A stretch of 7,006 bases of DNA. It comes from an uncultured Devosia sp. (GTDB lineage: Bacteria > Pseudomonadota > Alphaproteobacteria > Rhizobiales > Devosiaceae). Position numbers and translations under genes: made by a program. The stretch spans positions 1 to 7,006 of the forward strand of contig CAMLOA010000094.1 in assembly GCA_946481445.1 (NCBI GenBank), read 5' to 3'. The notes beneath the pieces were generated by a model, which was not told the DNA's origin, made no database searches, and was given only the letters and a program-made list of their open reading frames with translations. The stretch's first letter is position 1. The number at the start of each line of letters is the position of its first letter. Shown piece by piece: positions 1 to 5,032 of this stretch.

Positions 1-639
1 CTGATGATCGTTATTGGCTCGCAATCGCGCATGGGACTTTTCGCAACCTTGGCCGGTTCGGGTCTTGTGATCCTTGTAACCCTTGTTTCCATTCGTCGGC
101 TCGGCCTGATCCTCTTGGTTGCCCCTTTCGCTGTGGGAACGCTCATTGGCCTTTTCTGGCTGCTGGGCGGTGGTCTTCTTGAGCGGATCGAGTGGCAGGG
201 CTTTGGTTCGGATAGCCGCATCCTCCTTTACCAGCAGGTGATCGATCTCATCGCTTTGCGGCCCTGGACCGGATTTGGCGGCGGCAGTTTCGAAGTGGCC
301 TTCCCACTGGCCCATCAGCTCCCGCTCACCCCTGACGTGACCTGGAACCTGGCCCACAACACCTATCTTGCCCTATGGTCCGAGCTCGGTCTTGTCGCCG
401 GCTCCTTCCTAATTCTGGCGGTCGCCTCTGTCGCGTTCCGGTTGGTCAAGGGACTGATGACTGGCACTGGATCCTGGACGGCGCAGATCGCGGCTCTGGG
501 CGTGATCGTCCAGGTCGCCATTCACTCAACCGTGGACTTCAGCCTCGAAATTCCCGCCAACACTCTGATGTTCGTCGCGATCATGGCGACCGGACTGGCC
601 AGCACGATCGAGCCGGCCCCGCAGACCGGCAAACGATGA
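1..639 (+). CDS. O-antigen ligase/polymerase family membrane protein (3' part)
   Basis: This is the C-terminal part of an integral membrane protein of the O-antigen ligase/Wzy superfamily (Wzy_C type), which polymerises or transfers lipid-linked glycan chains on the periplasmic side of the inner membrane. The reading frame is open at the window edge, so the 5' end is missing and the methionine at 4 is internal. Counting that methionine as 1, a family-like SQSR motif is at 6-9. Hydrophobic helices lie near 11-30, 33-57, 126-149, 158-176 and 187-200. Between them is the large periplasmic loop, with RPWTGFGGGSF at 86-96 and AHNTYLALWSELG at 117-129. These fit the family's P-x-x-G-x-G and H-N-x-Y-L...E-x-G signatures. 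HSTVDFSLEIPAN (174-186) is also typical. Ligase and polymerase cannot be separated on sequence alone. The TGA stop overlaps the ATG of the next gene. Confidence 0.85.
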   Translation: MMIVIGSQSRMGLFATLAGSGLVILVTLVSIRRLGLILLVAPFAVGTLIGLFWLLGGGLLERIEWQGFGSDSRILLYQQVIDLIALRPWTGFGGGSFEVAFPLAHQLPLTPDVTWNLAHNTYLALWSELGLVAGSFLILAVASVAFRLVKGLMTGTGSWTAQIAALGVIVQVAIHSTVDFSLEIPANTLMFVAIMATGLASTIEPAPQTGKR

Positions 640-1421
640 TAAGGACCCTGATCGAGACCCTGTTTGGAGGCGGGCGGACGCTGAAGACAGCTTTGTCCCC
701 GAGGCATCGCCGGATCGATGAGCTCCCCGCGGTGACCTATGCCATCGGTGACGTCCATGGCTGCCTCGATGAACTCCTGGCCCTTGAGTCAAAGATCAAG
801 CAAGACAGTGCCGACATCGAGGGCAGAAAATTGCTGGTCATGCTGGGCGACTACGTCGACCGCGGTCCTCAATCTGCTGGGGTGATAGACCATTTGCTGG
901 CCCGCCCGCCCCCGTCCTTCGAACGCATTTGCCTCATGGGCAATCACGAAATCATGGCCAATGCCTTTTTCGAGCGGCCAGAGCCCCGGTCGGACTGGCT
1001 GCAATTCGGTGGGGTCGAGACTTTGCAGTCCTATGGCCTGCCGCTCGATGCGCTGAGTGCTGCTTCAGCAAGCCGACGTCGGCAGACCGTGGACGCCTAC
1101 TTGCCGCAGGAGCATCGGGCATTTCTGGGTTCGCTCGATTGGACGCTCAGCATGCCTGGCTGGCTCTTCGTGCATGCTGGCCTGCGTCCCGGCGTGCCGC
1201 TCGAACATCAACATCCCGACGATCTCTTCTGGATCAGGGAGGAGTTCTTCGATGGCTCTCCCCTGGACGGCATTCGTATCGTCCATGGCCATACGCCGGC
1301 AGCCGAAGCCGTTGTCACACCAAGCCGCATCTGCATCGATACTGGAGCATTTGCCACAGGACGCTTAACCGCGCTCAGAATAACGCCCGATGGCGCCATC
1401 GCTTTGCTGCAAGCGCCGTAA
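636..1421 (+). CDS. Metallophosphoesterase, PPP-type serine/threonine phosphatase-like
   Basis: A 261-residue cytosolic calcineurin-like metallophosphoesterase that matches the bacterial PPP/PrpA/ApaH-like group. All metal-binding and catalytic blocks are visible in order: GDVHG (38-42), GDYVDRGP (71-78), GNHE (102-105), FVHAG (178-182) and VHGHT (216-220). The enzyme is therefore probably an active dimetal phosphatase, but its substrate (phosphoprotein, diadenosine polyphosphate or another phosphoester) cannot be read from the sequence. The frame is open further upstream to an ATG at 375. The start at 636 is preferred because it forms the ATGA overlap with the ligase gene stop, and because residues encoded before it look like out-of-frame ligase sequence. 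The overlap implies translational coupling and co-transcription with the polysaccharide gene. A role in regulating chain synthesis by dephosphorylation is only an inference. Confidence 0.85.
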   Translation: MIRTLIETLFGGGRTLKTALSPRHRRIDELPAVTYAIGDVHGCLDELLALESKIKQDSADIEGRKLLVMLGDYVDRGPQSAGVIDHLLARPPPSFERICLMGNHEIMANAFFERPEPRSDWLQFGGVETLQSYGLPLDALSAASASRRRQTVDAYLPQEHRAFLGSLDWTLSMPGWLFVHAGLRPGVPLEHQHPDDLFWIREEFFDGSPLDGIRIVHGHTPAAEAVVTPSRICIDTGAFATGRLTALRITPDGAIALLQAP

Positions 1422-1599
1422 GGGCCGCCGCAGGGTCTCGGTTGTATGGTTTCCGCAGAGTAGACGGCAAAGCAATGCTGGCGACGTGAGCCGTCTGCAT
1501 TCTCGTCGTCGGGCGCCCGACAATCCGGCCCATCAATCGATTGGGTCCTTAAATCCGGCTCGGCGATCGATCTGCGCTGGCCTCCCAGCCGCCGGTCAT
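1422..1599. other. Convergent intergenic gap with small inverted repeats
   Basis: This is the space between two convergent genes, the phosphatase (plus) and the sugar transferase (minus). It holds an AGACGGC/GCCGTCT pair (1462-1468, 1490-1496), a perfect 14-base palindrome GTCGGGCGCCCGAC (1508-1521), a possible 6-bp hairpin with a 9-base loop (1527-1547) followed by TTAAAT, and a 5-bp hairpin GCTGG-cctc-CCAGC (1576-1589) just past the sugar transferase stop. Any of these could take part in bidirectional termination, but none has a proper run of T residues, so no intrinsic terminator is called. No gene is seen here. Confidence 0.4.
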
Positions 1600-2391
1600 T
1601 CAGTCGGCGCTACCGGTCACGAATTCCCGCACCACGGTGAGCGCAATGATCTTGAGGTCAAGCCAGATCGAAAAATTCTGGATATATGCCAGATCGTGAT
1701 CGATGCGCTCCCTCGCCTTGCTGGGATTGCGGGTTTCGCCACGCAGGCCGTTAACCTGCGCCCAGCCGGTAATGCCCGGCAGCATTTGGAGGCGCCGATC
1801 ATAGTAAGGCACCAGCTCCCTATAGGGCCGGCCGGCCGCCATCATGCCCGGCACATGAGGCCGCGGGCCCACAAGCGACATTTCCCCTTTGAGGACATTG
1901 AGGAGCTGGGGCAACTCGTCGATGCTGGTGCGGCGAATGAAGCGCCCGATCGGCGTTACCCTGGGATCATTCTTGAGTGTTTGCGAAATCCCTGAGGCAT
2001 CGCCCAGCGTCACCGCCATCGACCTGAACTTGAGGGCCTCGAACATTTTGCCATTGAGGCCTTCCCGCTTCTGCCTGAAGAACACCGGTCCAGGAGTGGT
2101 TGCCTTGATGACAAGGGCAACAAGGATGAGAAGGGGTGCAAGCAGCGCCAGTCCGATCATCGCACCCGCAATATCCAGGGCTCGTTTCGCCGACATATGC
2201 CGGGCCCGAATGGTAGCGCCCGCCCCTTCCTCGTCGTTCCACCGCACCGCCAGACCGGAATGGAAGGAGACCGGTCGGCTACGAACCGGTTCGTCCGTCG
2301 AAGCAACCTCGATCCGGCGGGCACCGGACGCAATACGTCCATGATCACGGATCAATTCAACGCTTGTTTCCGAACCCACCACACCACCCAT
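1600..2391 (-). CDS. Undecaprenyl-phosphate sugar phosphotransferase (short priming transferase)
   Basis: A 263-residue bacterial sugar transferase of the polyprenol-phosphate hexose-1-phosphate transferase family. It would start glycan assembly by moving a sugar phosphate from a nucleotide sugar to undecaprenyl phosphate at the inner membrane. The catalytic domain begins at KRALDI (69-74). It continues through the re-entrant hydrophobic helix (about 74-96), FFRQKREGLNGK (104-115), LKFRSM (120-125), SIDELPQLLN (156-165) with the catalytic Asp-Glu pair at 158-159, EMSLVGPRP (170-178), PGITGWAQVNGLRGET (205-220) and the C-terminal DLAYIQNFSIWLDLKII (233-249). The GLRGET and WLDLKI wording is nearest to WcaJ-like enzymes, but the four N-terminal transmembrane helices of full WcaJ/WbaP are absent, giving an ExoY-like size. 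The 2391 start has a GAGGG ribosome site nine bases upstream. An internal ATG at 2196, right before the domain, has no such site. Residues 1-65 are a hydrophilic extension that I do not recognise. The sugar is unknown. Confidence 0.9.
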   Translation of the reverse strand: MGGVVGSETSVELIRDHGRIASGARRIEVASTDEPVRSRPVSFHSGLAVRWNDEEGAGATIRARHMSAKRALDIAGAMIGLALLAPLLILVALVIKATTPGPVFFRQKREGLNGKMFEALKFRSMAVTLGDASGISQTLKNDPRVTPIGRFIRRTSIDELPQLLNVLKGEMSLVGPRPHVPGMMAAGRPYRELVPYYDRRLQMLPGITGWAQVNGLRGETRNPSKARERIDHDLAYIQNFSIWLDLKIIALTVVREFVTGSAD

Positions 2392-2427
2392 ACCGTCAGT
2401 CCCTCAAAGCCAGAATGGTTAACAAAC

Positions 2428-2454
2428 TCTATACGCGTCGCTATACTTGCTCAA
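2428..2454 (-). promoter_or_regulatory. Possible promoter of the sugar transferase gene
   Basis: On the minus strand TTGAGC (2449-2454) and TATAGA (2428-2433) lie 15 bases apart. Shifting the -35 by one base to TTTGAG gives a spacing of 16. The -10 box is 36 bases before the ATG, leaving room for the GAGGG ribosome site. The spacing is short and the -35 box imperfect, so this is only a candidate. Just downstream of the -10 box is TTAACCAT (minus strand, 2415-2422), which matches the half-site described for the cell-cycle regulator CtrA in alphaproteobacteria. Confidence 0.35.
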
Positions 2455-2698
2455 AAGCTCTCGCAGACCAATAGTCAAAATTCAACGGAGGCCGTCAGTA
2501 GTTAATTTCGCGGCGAAGCACGTCGAAGGAAAAACCGCATCGGCAAAGGCATGCCCAATCAGACCAAAACAATAGAAACTTTCACTCAAAAGTTGCACAT
2601 ACTGAGAAAAATTCGACTGAACCTAGGTGAGGCTATGCGCGCCACGCAAACCAGCTCTGAGCGCTTTTTTCGTTAGCCACCAAGCAGATCGGGCGCAG

Positions 2699-2730
2699 AA
2701 AACAAAGAGCGCGAACTTAAGTCCGCGCTC
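2699..2730 (-). terminator. Intrinsic terminator of the small exported protein gene
   Basis: On the minus strand GAGCGCGGAC-TTAA-GTTCGCGCTC forms a 10-bp stem (one G-U pair) closed by a TTAA tetraloop, directly followed by TTTGTTTT. The stem lies at 2707-2730 and begins 36 bases past the TGA stop of the 2767-3117 gene. GC-rich stem, short loop and U-tract make this the clearest intrinsic terminator in the window. It also separates that gene from the sugar transferase gene further downstream on the same strand. Confidence 0.85.
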
Positions 2731-2766
2731 CGCTCAAATCATCCAATAGCTGGTACTATAACCCAA

Positions 2767-3117
2767 TCAGACGGGGCTGGCCTGGGCGCCACCAACAGCG
2801 CCGGACTCTGGCAGCAATTCCTCAAACAGCGCTTCGATCGCATCGCCGCCACCAGCTGCTGCGACCTCGGCCCGCAGTTCGGTGAAGGATTGCAGGGCCA
2901 CAGCCGGATCGACGCCGGCCGCCACCAGTGCGGCAGAATAGGCATTGATTGCGGTCTCGCAGGCTTCCACTGTCCCAGCAGGCGGTGTACAGGCCGTCAG
3001 GACAGCGTCATAGAGGGCCTCAAAGCCAGCAACGGGTGCCGCCGCGGCTTGATGGGCACCGAAGGACACCAGGGACAGAGTTCCGATCGTCATTATAGAC
3101 GCCAGCTTGTTAAGCAT
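2767..3117 (-). CDS. Small exported protein of unknown function
   Basis: I do not recognise a family for this 116-residue protein. It begins with a typical Sec signal peptide: lysine at 4, a hydrophobic core at about 5-21 and an alanine-rich end AHQAAAAP, with likely cleavage near residues 26-27. The mature part of about 90 residues is rich in alanine, mostly helical in character and acidic. It has two cysteines (43 and 53) flanking TPPAGTVEA that could form a disulfide in the periplasm. The start is well supported by a GGAG ribosome site eight bases upstream (TTTGGAGAAGTGAG). The gene has its own candidate promoter and a strong terminator, so it is probably monocistronic. Its expression signals and signal peptide make a chance frame unlikely. 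Upstream on the same strand lies another exported-protein gene, the transglutaminase-like peptidase, but no functional link can be shown. Confidence 0.75.
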   Translation of the reverse strand: MLNKLASIMTIGTLSLVSFGAHQAAAAPVAGFEALYDAVLTACTPPAGTVEACETAINAYSAALVAAGVDPAVALQSFTELRAEVAAAGGGDAIEALFEELLPESGAVGGAQASPV

Positions 3118-3147
3118 CTCACTTCTCCAAAGTGGGGCCGCAGCGAC

Positions 3148-3176
3148 TGTCTATGTCAGCCGTGCATCGAGGTCAA
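3148..3176 (-). promoter_or_regulatory. Promoter of the small exported protein gene
   Basis: On the minus strand TTGACC (3171-3176, preceded by C to give the rhizobial-type CTTGAC) and TAGACA (3148-3153) are 17 bases apart. The -10 box is 30 bases before the ATG at 3117, leaving a short leader with the GGAG ribosome site. An 11-bp inverted repeat (3180-3239) abuts the upstream side of the -35 box, where an activator or a repressor could bind. Confidence 0.55.
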
Positions 3177-3179
3177 GTA

Positions 3180-3239
3180 CAAGCTTTACCTGTTATTAGG
3201 CATTTATGCAAATTGGCCTAGTGGAGATGGTAAAGCTTG
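3180..3239. repeat. Nested inverted repeat upstream of the small exported protein promoter
   Basis: CAAGCTTTACC (3180-3190) is perfectly complementary to GGTAAAGCTTG (3229-3239), 11 bp with a 38-base spacer. Inside the spacer a second pair, TAGGC (3197-3201) and GCCTA (3216-3220), encloses ATTT-atgc-AAAT (3202-3213). The whole 60 bases can therefore fold into one long stem with internal loops or act as paired protein-binding sites. It starts four bases from the -35 hexamer of the downstream minus-strand gene. The 9-mer TTTATGCAA at its centre recurs at 3319-3327. Confidence 0.7.
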
Positions 3240-3335
3240 AGGTCGAGACGGGCAAACCCGTGCGGAGCAAGGCTTTTCGACCACAGGCCTTGTACTACGC
3301 GACATATGGAAATTACTGTTTATGCAAGTATTGAA

Positions 3336-3366
3336 GGGCAGGCATGCGTATCGTGCATGTCTGCCC
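3336..3366. terminator. Strong hairpin downstream of the peptidase gene, possible terminator
   Basis: GGGCAGGCATGC (3336-3347) and GCATGTCTGCCC (3355-3366) pair over 12 positions around a 7-base loop. As plus-strand RNA one position is a G-U wobble; as minus-strand RNA it is an A-C mismatch. It lies about 43 bases beyond the stop of the minus-strand peptidase gene, where a terminator is expected. The T-rich tail is weak on both strands (TTCAATACTT on minus, GTTTGTTG on plus), so termination is an inference from position and stability. Confidence 0.4.
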
Positions 3367-3408
3367 GTTTGTTGCCAAAAGAGTGTTTGGAGGCACAGGC
3401 CTCTGGGC

Positions 3409-3975
3409 TCAACCGGCCGACCAATTGGTCGGATTGGCATTGGACATGGACCGGATCGTGTAGCCCGAAGCGCGGAGGGTTTTCACGGAATTGTTGAGGT
3501 TGTCGAGCACATAGTCGCCTTCGCTCGTGCGCACCACGAGAACGGCGTGCGGCTCACCGCGACGGGTATGGGTATAGGCAATCCGCAGCGAACCGGCCGA
3601 AACGCCGTTGCGGATCAGCATGCTCCTCTTGGTCAGGACATAGTCCTCGCAGTCGCCTTCTGCTGGATTGAGGTTCCAGACGTCAGCGGTATCGACCTTG
3701 GGACGGATTGACCGGTTGACGTGGACATTGACCTGCTTGAGGACGGCCATGAGATTTGGCGTCATCGCCACCTGCGCGCTGCCCCCGCCCCTGCACTCGT
3801 TGCGGTTCTGCGCGCAGAAGTACTGCATGGAGAGAGGGGTGATTGCCGCCACCTGGGTCCGGGGGACCAGTGCGCCGACTGTGGCAGTACCGGCGAAAGC
3901 CATCGCCCCGGCAACCGAACTGATTGTGAGAGCGAGAGCAATTCCCGCGACCTTCATGGAAAACTTGGTGTTCAT
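3409..3975 (-). CDS. Exported transglutaminase-like cysteine peptidase (BTLCP family)
   Basis: A 188-residue predicted periplasmic protein of the bacterial transglutaminase-like cysteine proteinase family (BTLCP, the family that includes LapG). It has a Sec signal peptide: lysines at 4 and 8, a hydrophobic core at about 9-25 and likely cleavage after AMAFA (24-28). The catalytic triad is visible as Cys109 in EGDCEDYVLTKR, His143 in GEPHAVLVVRT and Asp158 in GDYVLDNLNN. The FCAQNRNEC segment with Cys54 and Cys61 is also characteristic. The frame is open to an ATG at 4149, but the upstream residues are arginine-rich and do not resemble a leader. The ATG at 3975 has AGGGATGG upstream at good spacing, whereas the alternative ATG at 3984 has GGG directly against it. 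LapG cleaves a surface adhesin to release biofilm. The substrate of this protein is unknown, and many family members are not LapG orthologues. Confidence 0.88.
   Translation of the reverse strand: MNTKFSMKVAGIALALTISSVAGAMAFAGTATVGALVPRTQVAAITPLSMQYFCAQNRNECRGGGSAQVAMTPNLMAVLKQVNVHVNRSIRPKVDTADVWNLNPAEGDCEDYVLTKRSMLIRNGVSAGSLRIAYTHTRRGEPHAVLVVRTSEGDYVLDNLNNSVKTLRASGYTIRSMSNANPTNWSAG
3417..3432. repeat. Perfect 16-base palindrome at the 3' end of the peptidase gene
   Basis: CCGACCAATTGGTCGG is a perfect palindrome that encodes part of the last residues of the peptidase (PTNW) just before its stop. It could be a dyad-binding site or part of a terminating structure, or it could be a chance product of the codons. 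Confidence 0.6.
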
Positions 3976-4221
3976 TTGCGCCATCCCTGATGCGTTGATG
4001 GTCAGCAGATTGCGCGCGAAAGATTGTGCCCGCCTTTGCGAGATCGGTACAATTTTATTCAATTTCGAGCGGTTCCGGCCGCCCGGTTCCCTGCCAATAC
4101 GGCCTCGGCCCCAACCCAACCTTTCCGGTAACGACTCGATTTGAGGCAAAGTGCGGACCGATTTTCTTCAAATGCGATCGATGATGGTTCGATAAGGGCC
4201 GTGCTGGCGAGCCGATGCCCA

Positions 4222-4236
4222 CCGTGCTAGGCACGG
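4222..4236 (+). other. Leader hairpin upstream of the NAD kinase gene
   Basis: CCGTGC-TAG-GCACGG forms a 6-bp stem with a 3-base loop, 34 bases before the NAD kinase start and ahead of its ribosome site. A second copy of CCGTGCT at 4199-4205 could pair with the same GCACGG, giving two exclusive folds. There is no U-tract after the stem, so an attenuator is not claimed. Confidence 0.4.
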
Positions 4237-4270
4237 GACCGGAACGTCAGCCCTCGCGAGGAATGGCCGC

Positions 4271-5032
4271 ATGAGCAGAATATGCGTGATCAGCAACGAG
4301 ACCAGCGCCGCTGAAAATGCCGCCGCCCGACTGCGCGCCAGATATGGCGACACCCCACTGGGCGAGGCCGACTTCGTGGTCGCATTGGGCGGGGATGGCC
4401 TCATGCTGCAAACGCTGCACCAGGTCATGGGGACCGACAAACCGGTTTACGGCATGAATTTCGGCTCGGTCGGCTTCATGATGAACAACTATGGCGAAGA
4501 CGGCCTTCTGGATCGGCTTCTCGCCAGTCAGCGCACCCGCATCTATCCGCTCTCCATGGTGGTGCGCGACGCATCGGGCAACGAGCGAACGGCCCTTGCA
4601 ATCAACGAAGTGTCCCTCTTCCGCTCGACCTACCAGGCGGCCAAGCTCAGGATCGAGGTGGACGGCGAAGTCCGGCTCGACGAGTTGATCTGCGATGGCG
4701 CCCTGCTCGCAACGCCGGCCGGCTCGACCGCCTACAATCTCTCCGCCCACGGCCCGATCCTGCCGATCGAGGCGCCCCTGCTGGCATTGACGCCGATATC
4801 GCCGTTCCGGCCACGTCGGTGGCGGGGGGCCATTCTTTCCAACCGGGCCGTGGTCAAGTTCGTCACCCTGGAAGGCAACAAGCGCCCAGTCAGTGCAGTG
4901 GCCGACAATGTTGAATTCCAGAACGTCCTCGAGGTGACCGTGAAGGAAGATCGAACACATGGCGTGACCCTGTTGTTCGATCCCGGCACGAGCTTGGAAG
5001 AGCGGGTTCTGAGCGAGCAGTTCCGGTTCTAA
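4271..5032 (+). CDS. nadK: NAD kinase
   Basis: A 253-residue cytosolic ATP-dependent NAD kinase, which phosphorylates NAD to NADP and is the only source of NADP(H) in most bacteria. Family motifs are clear: the GGDG nucleotide-binding loop (40-43) in [23 protein letters not shown] (61-72), the Asn-Glu pair at 112-113 in AINEVSL, Asp142-Gly143, and [16 protein letters not shown] (148-163), which binds NAD and contains the conserved GSTAY. It has the short form usual in alphaproteobacteria, about 250 residues against about 290 in E. coli. GAGGA lies eight to ten bases before the ATG, supporting this start. It is divergent from the peptidase gene, with about 295 bases between the two starts. No confident promoter was identified there. 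The stop is followed by a long non-coding stretch, so it is probably transcribed alone. Confidence 0.95.
   Translation: MSRICVISNETSAAENAAARLRARYGDTPLGEADFVVALGGDGLMLQTLHQVMGTDKPVYGMNFGSVGFMMNNYGEDGLLDRLLASQRTRIYPLSMVVRDASGNERTALAINEVSLFRSTYQAAKLRIEVDGEVRLDELICDGALLATPAGSTAYNLSAHGPILPIEAPLLALTPISPFRPRRWRGAILSNRAVVKFVTLEGNKRPVSAVADNVEFQNVLEVTVKEDRTHGVTLLFDPGTSLEERVLSEQFRF

Larger units (their letters stand above)
2392..2766. other. 375-base AT-richer intergenic region upstream of the sugar transferase gene
   Basis: No convincing gene is seen in this stretch, which is visibly richer in A and T than the flanking coding sequence. It contains, from high to low coordinates, the terminator of the small exported protein gene (2699-2730), a plus-strand run of six T residues after GAGCGC (2659-2670), a palindrome ACCTAGGT (2621-2628), a small hairpin AACTTT-cactca-AAAGTT (2577-2594), a palindrome GGCATGCC (2548-2555), and the candidate promoter and leader of the sugar transferase gene (2392-2454). 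The octamer CCGTCAGT occurs twice (2393-2400, 2492-2499). The length and composition leave room for a small RNA or operator sites, but nothing here proves one. Confidence 0.5.
3118..3408. other. 291-base gap between two exported-protein genes, dense in inverted repeats
   Basis: No protein gene is supported here. In minus-strand order the gap holds a hairpin with GAGGC-acag-GCCTC (3390-3403), the 12-bp hairpin at 3336-3366, a CAAGGC/GCCTTG pair (3268-3273, 3287-3292), a small ACGGG-caaa-CCCGT hairpin (3248-3261), the 60-base nested inverted repeat (3180-3239) and the promoter of the small exported protein gene. This is an unusual number of self-complementary elements for so short a region. Short frames crossing it have no ribosome site or recognisable product. 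Confidence 0.6.

Noticed and set aside
375..635. Upstream extension of the phosphatase frame
   Set aside because: The encoded residues are arginine-rich and are the out-of-frame reading of the ligase gene. The ATGA overlap at 636 is a better start.
1508..1521. GTCGGGCGCCCGAC as a terminator between the convergent genes
   Set aside because: A perfect palindrome without a loop or T-tract is a poor terminator. It is recorded only as part of the gap.
2659..2670. GAGCGC followed by six T residues as a plus-strand terminator
   Set aside because: Only a 3-4 bp stem can be formed before the T run and no plus-strand gene ends here.
3976..4149. Upstream extension of the peptidase frame to an ATG at 4149
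   Set aside because: The extra 58 residues would bury the signal peptide, are rich in Arg and Gly, and the ATG at 3975 has a better ribosome site.
4247..4960. Long minus-strand frame opposite nadK
   Set aside because: It is antisense to a gene with full family motifs and is a typical shadow in GC-rich DNA. The same holds for the minus-strand frames opposite gmd and fcl.
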